64,000 nucleotides of DNA. Origin: Rotaria sp. Silwood1 (lineage: Eukaryota > Rotifera > Eurotatoria > Philodinida > Philodinidae). Location of the stretch: assembly GCA_905250075.1 (NCBI GenBank), contig CAJNOP010000024.1:54903-118902 (forward strand). Reading direction: 5' to 3'. The position numbers and the translations under genes are program-made. Of the stretch, positions 1-11,232 are shown piece after piece (the first letter of the stretch is position 1; each line of letters begins with the position of its first letter). Below the pieces are notes generated by a model. That model was not told the DNA's origin. It saw nothing but the letters and a program-made list of their open reading frames with translations, and did not search any database.

Positions 1-1045
1 TCTATTCGTATATAAAGCCTCAAGCTCTAATCAGAATGAGGAAAAGAATTTTTTTCTTTTTTTTTTTATGTATTATTCTTCAAATTAAACTATTTTTCTA
101 ATGTAAGCAAGTTTATGCCTATCCAGGCTTCTATCCTCAAGATATAGACAGCGTGTAACAAAACAAAAGAAAAATGAAATGGCATCAGACTATATTCATC
201 AACATCATTATCTACTAATTAAACAATATTGAGTTCAAGCTTATCGTTTTTTTTTGCACACCATATGTATACTTCAACACTTGACCAACAACATCAGTTG
301 TTCTGTATATATAATATGATACATCTATTAATCATTGAAGCAAGGCTTTTTTTTTACTTTTCTACATATATATATACATGATCAATGAGGCGAAACATCG
401 AAAAGAGAGAAAACAAATAATTCTTACATACATTTATACACTACCTTTGTTCGATCATAGAGCCTAACATCATCACGTTTCTCGACAATTTAATTGAAGT
501 GTACGTGTACATACTAACGCTCTAAATCAAATATTTGAATCCATACGTCCAACACATTGTAGATCAATACAGCAGATGAAGAAGAAAAAAGCTGCGAAGG
601 TTAAGTTTTTTTGTATGAGTTAGACGACGACGACATATCATTCATCACTGTCAAGACGAGTAAACATGAATAGTGAAGGTGCATATAAGGATCAACTATT
701 CGATTAACTTTGATACGTCTATCTTAGTATGAGCATCATTTCTTTTTTTTTCTTTTTTATCGTTTATATACGCCGATTAGTCATTTCAGATCTAGTACTG
801 AGTAAGAAGACGTGACACAATTGAGTAGAAGAAAAACTCGGCAGCATTTTCTTTTTGCTTCTTCGTTTTGTTATCCTTTCTGAGAAAAAAGAAATGTCTG
901 ATGCTAGAGAGAGAAGGAGAAAAAAAAATAGTAATAACCAATAGGAAAATTTTCTTCTCGTCAATCTATATGCGTAATAGAATAACATAGCCATAGAAAA
1001 ACACCAATGATTATTTCAATGTAATACATTTAGATTTAGTCGAAT
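1..1045. other. Left flank, no gene recognised
   Basis: AT-rich DNA with poly-T runs and short microsatellite patches (GAC repeats near 625). Open frames here are short and low in complexity. An acceptor-like TTTAG lies 6 nt before the ATG at 1046. The stretch probably holds the promoter and 5' UTR of the downstream gene and perhaps the 3' end of a gene off the left edge. Nothing else is supported. Confidence 0.4.
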
Positions 1046-1570
1046 ATGGGTAATGATAATCAATTTGTCGAACAACCAGTACCTCCTTTTGTAAATCCAA
1101 CAACAGCAACAACAACAACAGCACGAACAACAGTAGCAGCTAAAGATGGTATTGTTGCTATTCAAACACCAGTAGAACCAGTTGAAAGTCGTCGAACACT
1201 ACTTGATGAAGAAAGAATTTCAACGAAAACTCGTCGTTCATCTCCTGTATCCTTTATAACAGCTGATAAAATATTTGCTCTAGGTCTTTTTATTTTATTA
1301 ATTATTCTTATAGCCTACATATTATTTCATGGAAAAATAACTGATGTTAAGCTAACTCGTTTAACAAATAATGATAATTTAAAACCAACTGAGATTCGTG
1401 CATTACTTGAAGAAATGAATCGTACACTTAAATCAATCGAAACTTTACTTATTGAACAAACAAAAAAAACAAATATTAATCTTCAATTAAATGGACAAGA
1501 TATACGAGAATTTTATTCGAATCATACAGTATTAAATGAATTTTTACGTCAATATAGAGAACGTTCTTAA
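1046..1570 (+). CDS. Single-pass membrane protein of unknown function (174 aa)
   Basis: A continuous 174-codon frame. The start is supported by an in-frame TAG two codons upstream of the ATG. Residues about 1-65 are polar and Thr/Pro/Ala-rich (an ACA/AAC run encodes a Thr tract). Residues about 76-96 form one strongly hydrophobic segment (FALGLFILLIILIAYILF). The remaining ~75 residues are charged and probably helical, with possible N-glycosylation sequons NRT and NHT. There is no cleavable signal peptide, so a type II or tail-proximal anchor is likely. Codon use resembles the well-supported genes of the window. I do not recognise the family, and no catalytic motif is visible. It may be a single-exon gene or the last exon of a longer one. 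Confidence that it is real is moderate, from its length, balanced composition and supported start; the function is unknown. Confidence 0.55.
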   Translation: MGNDNQFVEQPVPPFVNPTTATTTTARTTVAAKDGIVAIQTPVEPVESRRTLLDEERISTKTRRSSPVSFITADKIFALGLFILLIILIAYILFHGKITDVKLTRLTNNDNLKPTEIRALLEEMNRTLKSIETLLIEQTKKTNINLQLNGQDIREFYSNHTVLNEFLRQYRERS

Positions 1571-4500
1571 ATCGATTTCTTCTTCGTCTTCTTTTTTTTT
1601 TAACTAATACAATCAATATTGGTTTTTTCTGTATATCCCGGCTTTTATTAAAATCTTGTCAAACATTTTTCACATGTATTGTTTTCTAGTTTGTTCCATT
1701 TATATGCATACCAACAAATCTTTTAACGTATGATTTAGTTTTTTTTTGGAGAAAAATATACTTTCTTGTGAGGTAAACATATGATTCAGATTGGTAGCGT
1801 GTGACTAAAAAAAAAAGAAAAAGAAACGAAGCCTATATTATAGATGATTAATTCAGCCTACAGCTGCATATGTAAGTAATGTCTCCGTCTCGTTTCACTT
1901 ATTTAGCATAGTACAGTCACGCACGTCCTATTGAGAAGAAACAAGAAAGTGATAGGAGTGGTTTAACATCTGTTTTCATCTAGAGGAAAAAAAGAATTAA
2001 TTTCCGTTTGTATGAAGTGTGACAGTCATCCAGACACATTGTCTTTTCAAAAAAAAACAAAAAAAAACTCAACAAATGAAACATATTGTTGAAACAGAGA
2101 GAAAAAAAATGGTATACTTTTTTATATATTCTTATTTTTGATAAAATAAACTTTTAAAATCAGAAACATTTAATATCAAAATAAAACTCATAGTTCAATG
2201 AGTCATTGTTGAGTAATATTTGAATTAGTATTACATGAAAATTAACCATCAATGTCAAAAGAAGTTTTTGCAAAAAAAAAGAGATAATTTATTGAATATG
2301 TGAATATATTTATAATACGTTCTTTTTATTTATCATTAGAAGTGTTGATTTATTTCTAATATTCTTTATTCTAAAGAATATATATAAATAAAATACAGAT
2401 AAATTAATCCTTTCTTTCTCATGACTAAAGTTTAAGGTCTGGAACTGAAATTCGTCCAGCATCATGATCACAATATTCCCTAGTATGCATATGAAAAGTT
2501 TAAATTTCATCATTTAGACACTACACTGCAACAAGTATATTCCTTTCTCTCTTTTATAGAATGATTCACTTAAATTGAATAGTTTTTCCTTTCAGTCTTG
2601 GTTTCTATTATGCCGCACAGACGACAAGTACGACAAATCTATATCTATCCCCTTTTTTTACCTTTAGTTATTTTCGAAACGCTGGCTTCTTATGATATTC
2701 TTATGACATGTTCTGCTCCCGTTCATGTTTATTTTCAATTATTTTTGTTATTTTTCCTAGTTCATTCACATTAATATTGGTGACCGTCTGGAAAATAAAG
2801 AAAAAGCTCAATATAGCTCTGTTAGATCAATCACATGTTATCATTCTCTTAAAGCATGAGTTTAGCACATGCCATAACATAGTATATTTGTCTGAATAGC
2901 AGAATAAAAGTTTTATGAAGAATATTATGTTCGGATTATTGTTATAAAATGTGCAATAGATGCAACTTAATTTAGGATACAATTAGTTTCGATATGTCTT
3001 ATAGTTCGAGAAAACAAAATAAAAAGAAAGGTACCTATGGATGCCATTGACGAAGAAAAGGTAATTAAAATATCTTATTGTTATGTCAACTATTTGTCTC
3101 TTAACGTAACAAAAAAAAAAGAAATCTTTCTTTACTTTTTTATTCATCTTTATTATATAAAGTAAAGATAAATTAACAATCCTCCTTATTATTCTGATTC
3201 ATTTCTTTGTAATTAAGAATGAATAATTTCAAAAAGAATACTTCTAAACAGAAGACTACTATTGTTGCTTGCATATATTCAATTCTTAAATTTTGCAAAT
3301 AATTTTTATATGAAAGAATAAAAACGATCATTGTTACTTTCGTTTATTGATTTTATTTTAATTATGAATACTCGCCTTATACAGTCGATACGTATTTTCT
3401 ATTCTAATGTTTTAAGTTTTTGTATGATTTTCACCTATCCGTAATTCGAATGTTATTCGAAGGCCAAGAATTATAATTTGTTTGTAAATATGAGATGACT
3501 GAAGTAATATTATTCGAGCAGTTGAGTGGAAAATGATTGTCTTTCTTGATTGCATTTCATTCTTCGATTCATAAAATTTATTGTTTCATTAGAACAGGTG
3601 TTAGTATTCTATTTTTTCACTTGTTAAGAATACATCGCTGAAGAGAGTTTTGCTATGTTCCTCGAAAGAAAATGTTTTTCTTTTATAACTTTGTTATTAT
3701 GTTTTTATAAAAGAAAAACATTGGTCTAGGTCGTTGTTCGTCCCTGAAACGTAAACATCATAGATAAATAGTGCATTCAATATATATCATTGTCCGATAT
3801 CAATAAAGAAAAGTCGGTGAAGTCGAAGATAGAAATGTGTGACACATAAACTCTTGCTCTGCTAACTGAAGATCCGAGACGAGATGCTAAAATTTTTTTC
3901 GTGACTCGACCCGAGTCGAGCTTTGATAGATATTTTAGAATATAATATACTTGAAGAATATAACATTTCTCACTTGCATCCAATGGGATCTTCAAGAAAT
4001 CATTAATTTCGTCAGTAATGTCAAAATAAGTAATTATTTTATGTTTATTTACTTGGTAAACATGAATAGGATGAAAAGAACTTAATTATTGTTATTAATG
4101 GTTGGATCATTCTACTATAGTTAACATCAGACAAAACTAATATCTTTTCTGCATGGTATACGCAAAGATATGACATAATTACAATTTGACAAGAAAGTCA
4201 GAAGAGTTTAAAAATAAAATGAGTTCCAAGCACAAAATTTTTAACACTGAATGTTTTTTTTTTTGTATACTAGATAGGTTTAAACAAATATTCTTTTCAA
4301 CATATGAATTTTTTTATTACAAAGTGCTGATGGAAAACTTGACAGACTGATGAAAGTTAATGCAGTTGTATAACATACTAGAAGTATTCTTATCTATCAT
4401 TCTATTGCATATTGCATCATTTCCATTTCTAAGTAATTCTTGATATCGAACAAGTTCTCATTGATTTCTAATTTTTGTCGTGAATGTCTATTTCTTTTAG

Positions 4501-6550
4501 GATACACAAAGTTGTACATTGAAGTATGAATCATGATTACATGATGTATCTAATATGTTAAAGAATAAATAATGCTTTGTTTTATAATAGTATGAATGGA
4601 AGGATAGCCTGCAGAAGTACGATGGACCAAACTATGGAAGATAAAATAAAACAGTTGAAATTTGTCGTGATATTTAGTAATAGGACTGGAACTTGAAAAT
4701 ATTTATTTTATATTTGAAGTGAAAGTTAAGCCGAGAGTCGATATACATTCATTCTTCCTTATTTCAAGAAGTTAGATGAAATGATAAAATAACGATTAGT
4801 TTAATATATGATTGTATCCTTGCAGACATATATTTGACAATAGAAAGGAATAAAGATATAATTAAATGGATGTATTAAAAATTCTGAATGGGATTTAGAA
4901 GATAGATTGTACGATTTCTTGCACTTCATCTTGTTTATTTTGCTTTCAGTTTATCATTTATCAATAGTGCTCTTAAATACGATTGTTCCACAATATCATA
5001 TTTATTCATCTTTTTTACCATTCGAATCTGTCAACATTTACTCACTATATTACAAATGTTGTTTTTATGTAATGAGACATACTGATAGAATTGTTCTCAA
5101 TTTCCAATAAGTATTATGTTTTTTATTTTATAGTGTCTTGTTCTCTCATAAGTTGTATAACAATACTAGGATTTTGTTTAGTACCAGATAATCGAAAAAA
5201 ATTAAGATTGCATAAGTTGAAATCTCATTTTTAAATATTAAAGATTTACAGAGATTTTCACGCTGTTTTCTATTGTCATATCTAGTTTACTTATGTCGGA
5301 TATTATTCCACCGAGTTCAACAGCAATTTTCACTGATAACTGTTTATTCCTTATGCGTTATATATATATGTCTATAATCTTTGTTACTCTCTGCATGTTG
5401 TTGATTTCACTTTATTTTAGAAACACGAAATATATAGAATGCTATTATGAAAGTCTTATTATATGATAGATAGAAACCGGAAGCTTTAGCATGCAGATTC
5501 ATAAATGCATTTGTTATCATATTGCTTGAGTAATGTGTATTGAGCAGCCTGAATACGGTTTAACGTGGTGCTCTATTCATCATCAACGATCTCCCACAAT
5601 CGTTCGATCAGATAACATTAATTGAAATATTAACAAACCGGCGCTTCTATATTTCGCCAGCAGTGTCGAATATCATTATTCGTTCAGTATTAATCTTAAG
5701 ACGACACGCCTATGATGATGATGACGACCACTTATCAGCTGTATTATTCACGTATAAAATAGATATCTCCCATTCAAAATTCCGCATGACTGTCTCTCAA
5801 TTAGCTATCCTTACGAACTACATATAGCGAGAAGGAAATCATGAGAATGAGTCACAAGATTGGTCATTTGTAGTTATGATTATCGACCATATATTCCTGC
5901 ATTACTTGCCCTAGATCTGAGGTCTCTTTGGACTAAATCGAATACGATTCAGTCCAACCCATGGATCAAATCTTGAACAATATGTAAAGTTTTCAAAAGT
6001 TATTGCATATTTCCACTGAATTATTTTTTCGAAACTTCCATTTAAATCTTCTATTTCACTATCATCTACAAAATAGTATTCATCCGAAAGGATCAAGTTT
6101 ATTTTGAAACAACAAACCATCGACATGTGTTGTTATTAAAAGTTAAAAAAACAAAACATATCATTCTGTTGAACAGTTTTTAGTTTTTCAACAAAAAACT
6201 CAGAATTGAAGATTTTATAAACTGTCAAACATGTTTGCTCATTCATATGTTAAAAATTTATTTAATGCAATCAACTGAATGGCTCATGGACTGGCGTTCT
6301 TCTACCTAGCTCAATCTATTGAGAACTCTACTCCAAATCATCGTCATCTTCAATTATACATAAAAAAGTCATCGATCTATAGAAACGAAATTATGCATAT
6401 TTGCTAATAAACAAAAACTTCATTTGTGAAAATATAATCTACTGAACACAAAACGATATGATTGTTTTTATTCCTTTTTTTAACCGAATTTTAAATACAG
6501 TAAAAAAACTGAATATTGACCTAGAATATATAGAAAAGAAAAATTAAATT
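1571..6550. other. 5-kb stretch without a recognised gene
   Basis: Very AT-rich with many stop codons in all frames. The first few hundred bases are probably the 3' UTR of the 1046 gene. Open frames of 60-72 codons (for example near 3777-3995 and 5911-6126 on the minus strand) resemble no family I know. A GC-richer near-palindrome, CTCGACCCGAGTCGAG, sits near 3907. No RNA gene, transposon or array was identified. Confidence 0.45.
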
Positions 6551-8043
6551 CTAGTTCTGACGAATAGACTGCTGTCTATTATCATCGACATGTTCTTGGC
6601 CACTCTTTTCTTCATCGATCAGTTTTACTTCATCTTGTTGTTGTTGTGTATCACCTGCTGTTAGAAGTCCTGCAACTACTGCACTTTCATAATCAACACC
6701 TTCAACTAAACATCCAGGTACATTTTCTTCAAAGATCATCGTTGCTGCTTCTTTACCATCGAAAGGTGGCAGATTGAAAAGACGAAGTTTTTTTAATGAT
6801 CTAAATGAAAAAAAATCAATCTTAATTTAAATAAATAAAAAATAAAAAAGGCAAATACATACTTCAGACGACTAAGTGCAAGTATTCCCGTAACACCAAC
6901 TAATGGACATTCACTTATATCAAGAAATAATAATTGATCTTGAAATTCATAAGCAAGTCTAGAGAGAAACCAATCATCGACATGATGACACTTAGCCAAA
7001 TACATTGCTTTAATATTTGCACAACCAACTAAATTAAATAAATGAACAAATCTATGTAACTATGTTATAATAAATAACAATCATACCTCGATATTTACCT
7101 ACCGTAATGATCTAATCCGTCAATATTAATAACTGATTGTGACAGATCAACAGCTTCTAATTGAAAATTTAAATTCAATGCTAATGTACCCTTGGGTTTT
7201 TCTAATTTAGTTATCCATTTTTGACGACCACTCATACGAAATCTACCATCATATTCTATTGTTCGAGATGCTCCATAAACATCGGGTCCTTGTTCAAAAA
7301 AATCTTTTTCTGAAAATCTATATTTTAATCATATTTAACAAAATCACTAAATAGTTGAAAAATGATTGACGTACTCATTTCGTTTTTGATAATTACGCAT
7401 TAAAATTGTTCTTTTTAAAAAACCCGGTTCATTAACACGAGCTTTATATGATTGAATAACATCAACAATAGCACGAGATTTACCAGGAATATCTAAATTT
7501 GATTTTGTTAACCAATAAGGTTTTTGTTTTGGTATCCTCTCTAAAAAAAACCAATCAAAAAAATGATGCATTTTATTTAAACTACATTAGTGTTGACTGT
7601 TCGAACATGCAAAATCACAAAAATTGATAAGGATCATAAGAAAAACAAAAATAATCTTGATTTGAGAATCTTTTTATGCTATTCATATCTTTTGCCACAA
7701 GTGATAATAAAATTTGAAAATATTCTTTCAAATCAATTTCTGTATTTTGAAATTTTGATAATAAGTGTTTGGATGAATTGATGGCTCACACTCGTATTCT
7801 CTATATGCAAAAATTAATCAATAGAACGATGAAGTATACAATAGAAAAAGATTTATCAGTCTTATTTGAACTGTTCCCATGAAAGAAGATAATTTTTAGC
7901 ATTAATTTCGTGTTATGGGTTATTTTACGAATTTTCGAGACTTTGTTTTTCAATGTTATTCCTTTCGAACACTTAACACATTCATTTCAAGTCTTACCTT
8001 CCGTAACATTCTTTAAACTTCTTAATATAAGTGAAAATCGCAT
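6551..8043 (-). CDS. DMAC2: DMAC2 (ATP5SL)-like mitochondrial complex I assembly factor, 5 exons
   Basis: Exons in transcript order are 7998-8043, 7375-7540, 7103-7317, 6863-7028 and 6551-6800; all phases close, giving 280 aa (human DMAC2 is ~257). The diagnostic part is the leucine-rich C-terminal half: a motif CHHVDDWFLSRL, then LDISECPLV, LRLFNLPPF and NVPGCLVEGVDY, in the order seen in DMAC2. DMAC2 helps assemble the distal membrane arm of respiratory complex I in the mitochondrial matrix. The first exon encodes MRFSLILRSLKNVTE, basic and acid-free until its end, as expected of a mitochondrial presequence. An alternative start inside exon 2's upstream intron (MHHFFDW...) is rejected because a T-rich acceptor follows it and an in-frame stop precedes it. 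The Glu/Gln-rich tail is not conserved. The paralogue DMAC2L (ATP5S) is the main alternative and fits less well. It lies 181 bp downstream of PRIMPOL on the same strand. Confidence 0.85.
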
Positions 8044-8224
8044 TTTATTACTTTTATAACATCTAGAATATATTAAACACAATCTGTAAGTTCCATTTCG
8101 GTGAGCTTTGTCATGTTGAAAAAAAAAATATATATAATCAATAAACAAATACTATACAATATCAACTATACATTATAAAAGAAATAATCATAAATTTATC
8201 GTGTTTTCTTCTTTGATTGTTTCA

Positions 8225-10420
8225 TTAGAGTGTTTCTTTCATTGATCTTGGACTATGATTATCCCATTCTTGATTGACTACTGTTAACCAAGGTGTTGCA
8301 TTTATTGGTAATGTTTGTTCAATACCTTGAAATGCTTTGCAATCTGGATCATGACATTTTTGTCGGTATGTTCCTTTACGCATATCAACAACGAAACTAA
8401 ATATAATAAATTGAAATTTTTTATAAGTTCAATTAACAAAAAGAAAAGCTTCATTTACTAGATATTATTATTTTTATGATGACGTTGAATTCGTTCACAA
8501 TACTTATAATCACCTACATACATAAAACCAATTTCCCATCGAAAATCATTTTGAACTTCTTTTGCTTTGTATAAACGACTTATACGAATACCATTACCAT
8601 CATCTTTTTTATCTCGTGCTATATTCATCATAAAATTAACAAGTTCAGGATAATCTAATGACATTTTTTGTAGATCTTCTGATACATATGATGATTGATG
8701 AGAACGTGAACTAATAGATTTTCCACTAGCGGTATTCACATCATCAACATGAATAAAACGTCGAATAGGTCTAAAAGTAAATTATTTTATAAAACAAGAT
8801 CTAGAAGAAGTATTGACGTATAGAAGTAAATATGTGGACCTATTCCTCTCATAGGCGTTGATGATATACAATCAAAGTCCTTTTGTGTCAATATCATCTT
8901 ATTTTAACATACGAATTACTTCTTTATTGTATATCTGGAGGGTTAAGTAAAAGGTTTATAAAGAAAAATGTCCTAAAATAGACAAACTTCCTGTGATTAG
9001 TAATAGCAGTTATATCGTATATCACATTTTAATCTTGCAAGGATTTTGCTAATATCTTTATTATAGACAAGAAAAATGTATTCTATTTACTTATTGAAAT
9101 AAACTAATGAAGCCATAAATGTTTGACGTTCAGCTTCTTCATTTGGTTCAGTTGATAAATATTGATGAGAACGTCGTGCCGATGGTTTCCATTCATTTTC
9201 AGGTGCAACAGTAAAACATTCTTGTTTATCAAATTTACTTGAACGTAGTAATCGAAATGCACGATTTTTTGTATAAACACCTAAGAAACCAAAACATTTT
9301 ATTTTTTCTATAATTATATAAAATTTAAATGTAGTATTACTCATATCACAAAACCATGTTAATCCAGTAGTATCACTTTTTTTTACAATAAATTCAATAA
9401 TATCTTTAAAACGAAGTTGTGAATAATCATCAATACATTTACATTGTTCAAATCGACATAAATATGGTTCAATTGTAAGAAGAAGATTTTTAGCAAAAAC
9501 TGATGAATCTGAATATGATTGTGTTTGTTGACTTTGACATGATGAAATACTATGAACTGCTGAACATTGATGATTGATTAAACAACCGTGAATATCTTCT
9601 AAGATTAGATTGACAAATTTACCAACAGCAAGATTATCTAAGAATGGATCTTTTGTTTGAAAAATTAAATGACGACTAAATTTTGTTGAAGATCTATCAT
9701 ATACATAAATTTTTTCTTTGATTAACATTCTAGATTATTTATTACTTACGTTGAATCAAGAATAAGTACATCTTTCATTGAATAATTCAAATCATCACTC
9801 CGTTTTCGCATGAAATTGAGTACGAACTGTAAAGAGCTTATATGTCATTTTTCTATTAGTAATATATGTAACGAATGATATATATATATATATTCACACC
9901 TGGATGAAATTAGTTGTTAATTTTGGCCCACCAATATTCGGATTAGCAGCAATATCATACTCAAGATCAAAATAAAGTTTGGATGGTTTTTCTAGAAAAC
10001 GAAATTATATTTACAATCCTTAGTCTAGATTTTTTTTTACTATCGATAATAATTTCGTACGTATGACGTTGATTAGTCGGTAATTGACTAAATCATTAAT
10101 TCAAATAATCATAATGAAAATAAAATAACACTTACTAGTATTCATGAATAAAAACATCAATATCTGCAACTTGATATCGTCGTCGTCCATCCGGTTGTGA
10201 TTCAAAACTGAATAAATATAAAATTTCACCCTAACAAAAATCAAAATAAAATAACATCAAATAAACATTTTTAATTTCTATTTCCTGTATAAATATTATT
10301 TTCATTTTTTTGTCGTTCATTAATAAATTCAAGTGCTTCAGCTTGAGTCCAAAATGTCCTTGTTGCTTGTGCCATTTTTATTAATGACGGACGATTATAA
10401 TTCGGACGTTTTTTTGTCAT
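8225..10420 (-). CDS. PRIMPOL: PrimPol primase-polymerase (AEP superfamily), about 9 exons
   Basis: PrimPol reprimes DNA synthesis past lesions in the nucleus and mitochondria. Resolved exons are 10136-10230, 10041-10087, 9900-9991, 9750-9826, 9341-9693, 9091-9280, 8459-8770 and 8225-8396, all in phase, 464 codons plus an N-terminal exon starting at or before 10420. Catalytic motifs are present: KLYFDLEY (the DxE metal-binding pair), STKFSRHLIF, and CDMSVYTKNRAFRL carrying the third Asp. The zinc knuckle is intact: YKYCERIQRHHKNNN, then YRQKCHDPDCK (Cys, His, Cys, Cys). The protein ends about 40 residues after the zinc motif, so the acidic RPA-binding tail of vertebrate PrimPol appears to be missing. 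A 60-nt stop-free intron (9281-9340) separates the third catalytic Asp from its motif. The first coding exon (upstream of 10274) has no GT donor before its in-frame TAA at 10271-10273: either an indel in the A7 run at 10305-10311 or an unusual splice. The family call is firm; the 5' end is not. Confidence 0.92.
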
Positions 10421-11232
10421 ACTATCATCAATATTAGCAAGTGGTAAACGTCTTCTATTAAACAAAAAAAAAAGGCAATAAAATACAATCGAACGATGAA
10501 TTTTGTCTCTAAATCTTGCTTTGTCGGATTGTAAAATGTATTTGTTTCCATATTTAGCATAGAAAAAGACAAAGACTAAAACAAAATCTGCAAGTATAAC
10601 TATACCCATATCAATAAATTATGTTTGAATGTCTTTTTTTTTTCTTTTTAATGTATATACAAATGGCATAATTCACAGCTCACTCTTTTACAGCATAGCA
10701 GGAAAAAAAAAGAAGATAAAGAAAAAAAAATTCGCCACACAGACATATATAATAAACATCAAACATCAAAGAACACGCATATATAAAGAAAAAAAGATGT
10801 TATATTATTTATTTTAGTGTAATCATGCTTTTTTTAATGTTTTCTGATTTTGGCGTGTGGGGTTGAAATGAGAGAATAAACAAAGAAAAAAAAACAGAAG
10901 AAAATCTATCTCTATGATACAGAGCACTGTTTAAGTAATATATGTATATAATATAATAATCATAATCATAATCATAATAGAGAAAGAGAGCAAAATGAAA
11001 AAGAAAAAACAACTGTAGTGAGACAACAGCAACAAAAAAAAAGGTGTGTGAAACTTCTGTATGATTTGTTTCAATCTCAAAGAGAAAAAAAAAGGGAACA
11101 AAACAAAACACGCATAGAAAAGAGAACGAATCAAACAACCGAAAAAAAATTATTGATTTCTTCCTAAATCATCTTTATCTCTCTTGTACAATTAAATAGA
11201 AAATCAAACAAGAAAAAAATAATAATAATGTT
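10421..11232. other. Intergenic, SPSB to PRIMPOL
   Basis: Poly-A/T rich. It includes an AT-rich microsatellite-like run of ATAATC repeats near 10955-10980. It should contain the SPSB 3' UTR (from 11232 downward) and the PRIMPOL promoter and 5' UTR. A T-rich acceptor-like TTTAATAG just before position 10458 may mark the 5' border of PRIMPOL's first coding exon. No separate gene was seen. Confidence 0.45.

Noticed and set aside
2310..5110. Short open frames of 60-72 codons on both strands
   Set aside because: Expected by chance in AT-rich DNA; hydrophobic or low-complexity translations, no splice context, no similarity to known families.
7541..7571. Start codon giving MHHFFDWFFL for DMAC2
   Set aside because: The hydrophobic codons are the pyrimidine tract of an intron ending TTTTTTTTAG at 7541; an upstream exon at 7998-8043 supplies a proper presequence in phase.
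9694..9749. PRIMPOL start at the ATG near 9728
   Set aside because: This stretch fits better as a 56-nt intron (donor 9749, acceptor 9694). Skipping it joins LILDST to SSTKFSRHLIF as in PrimPol, and essential DxE residues lie upstream.
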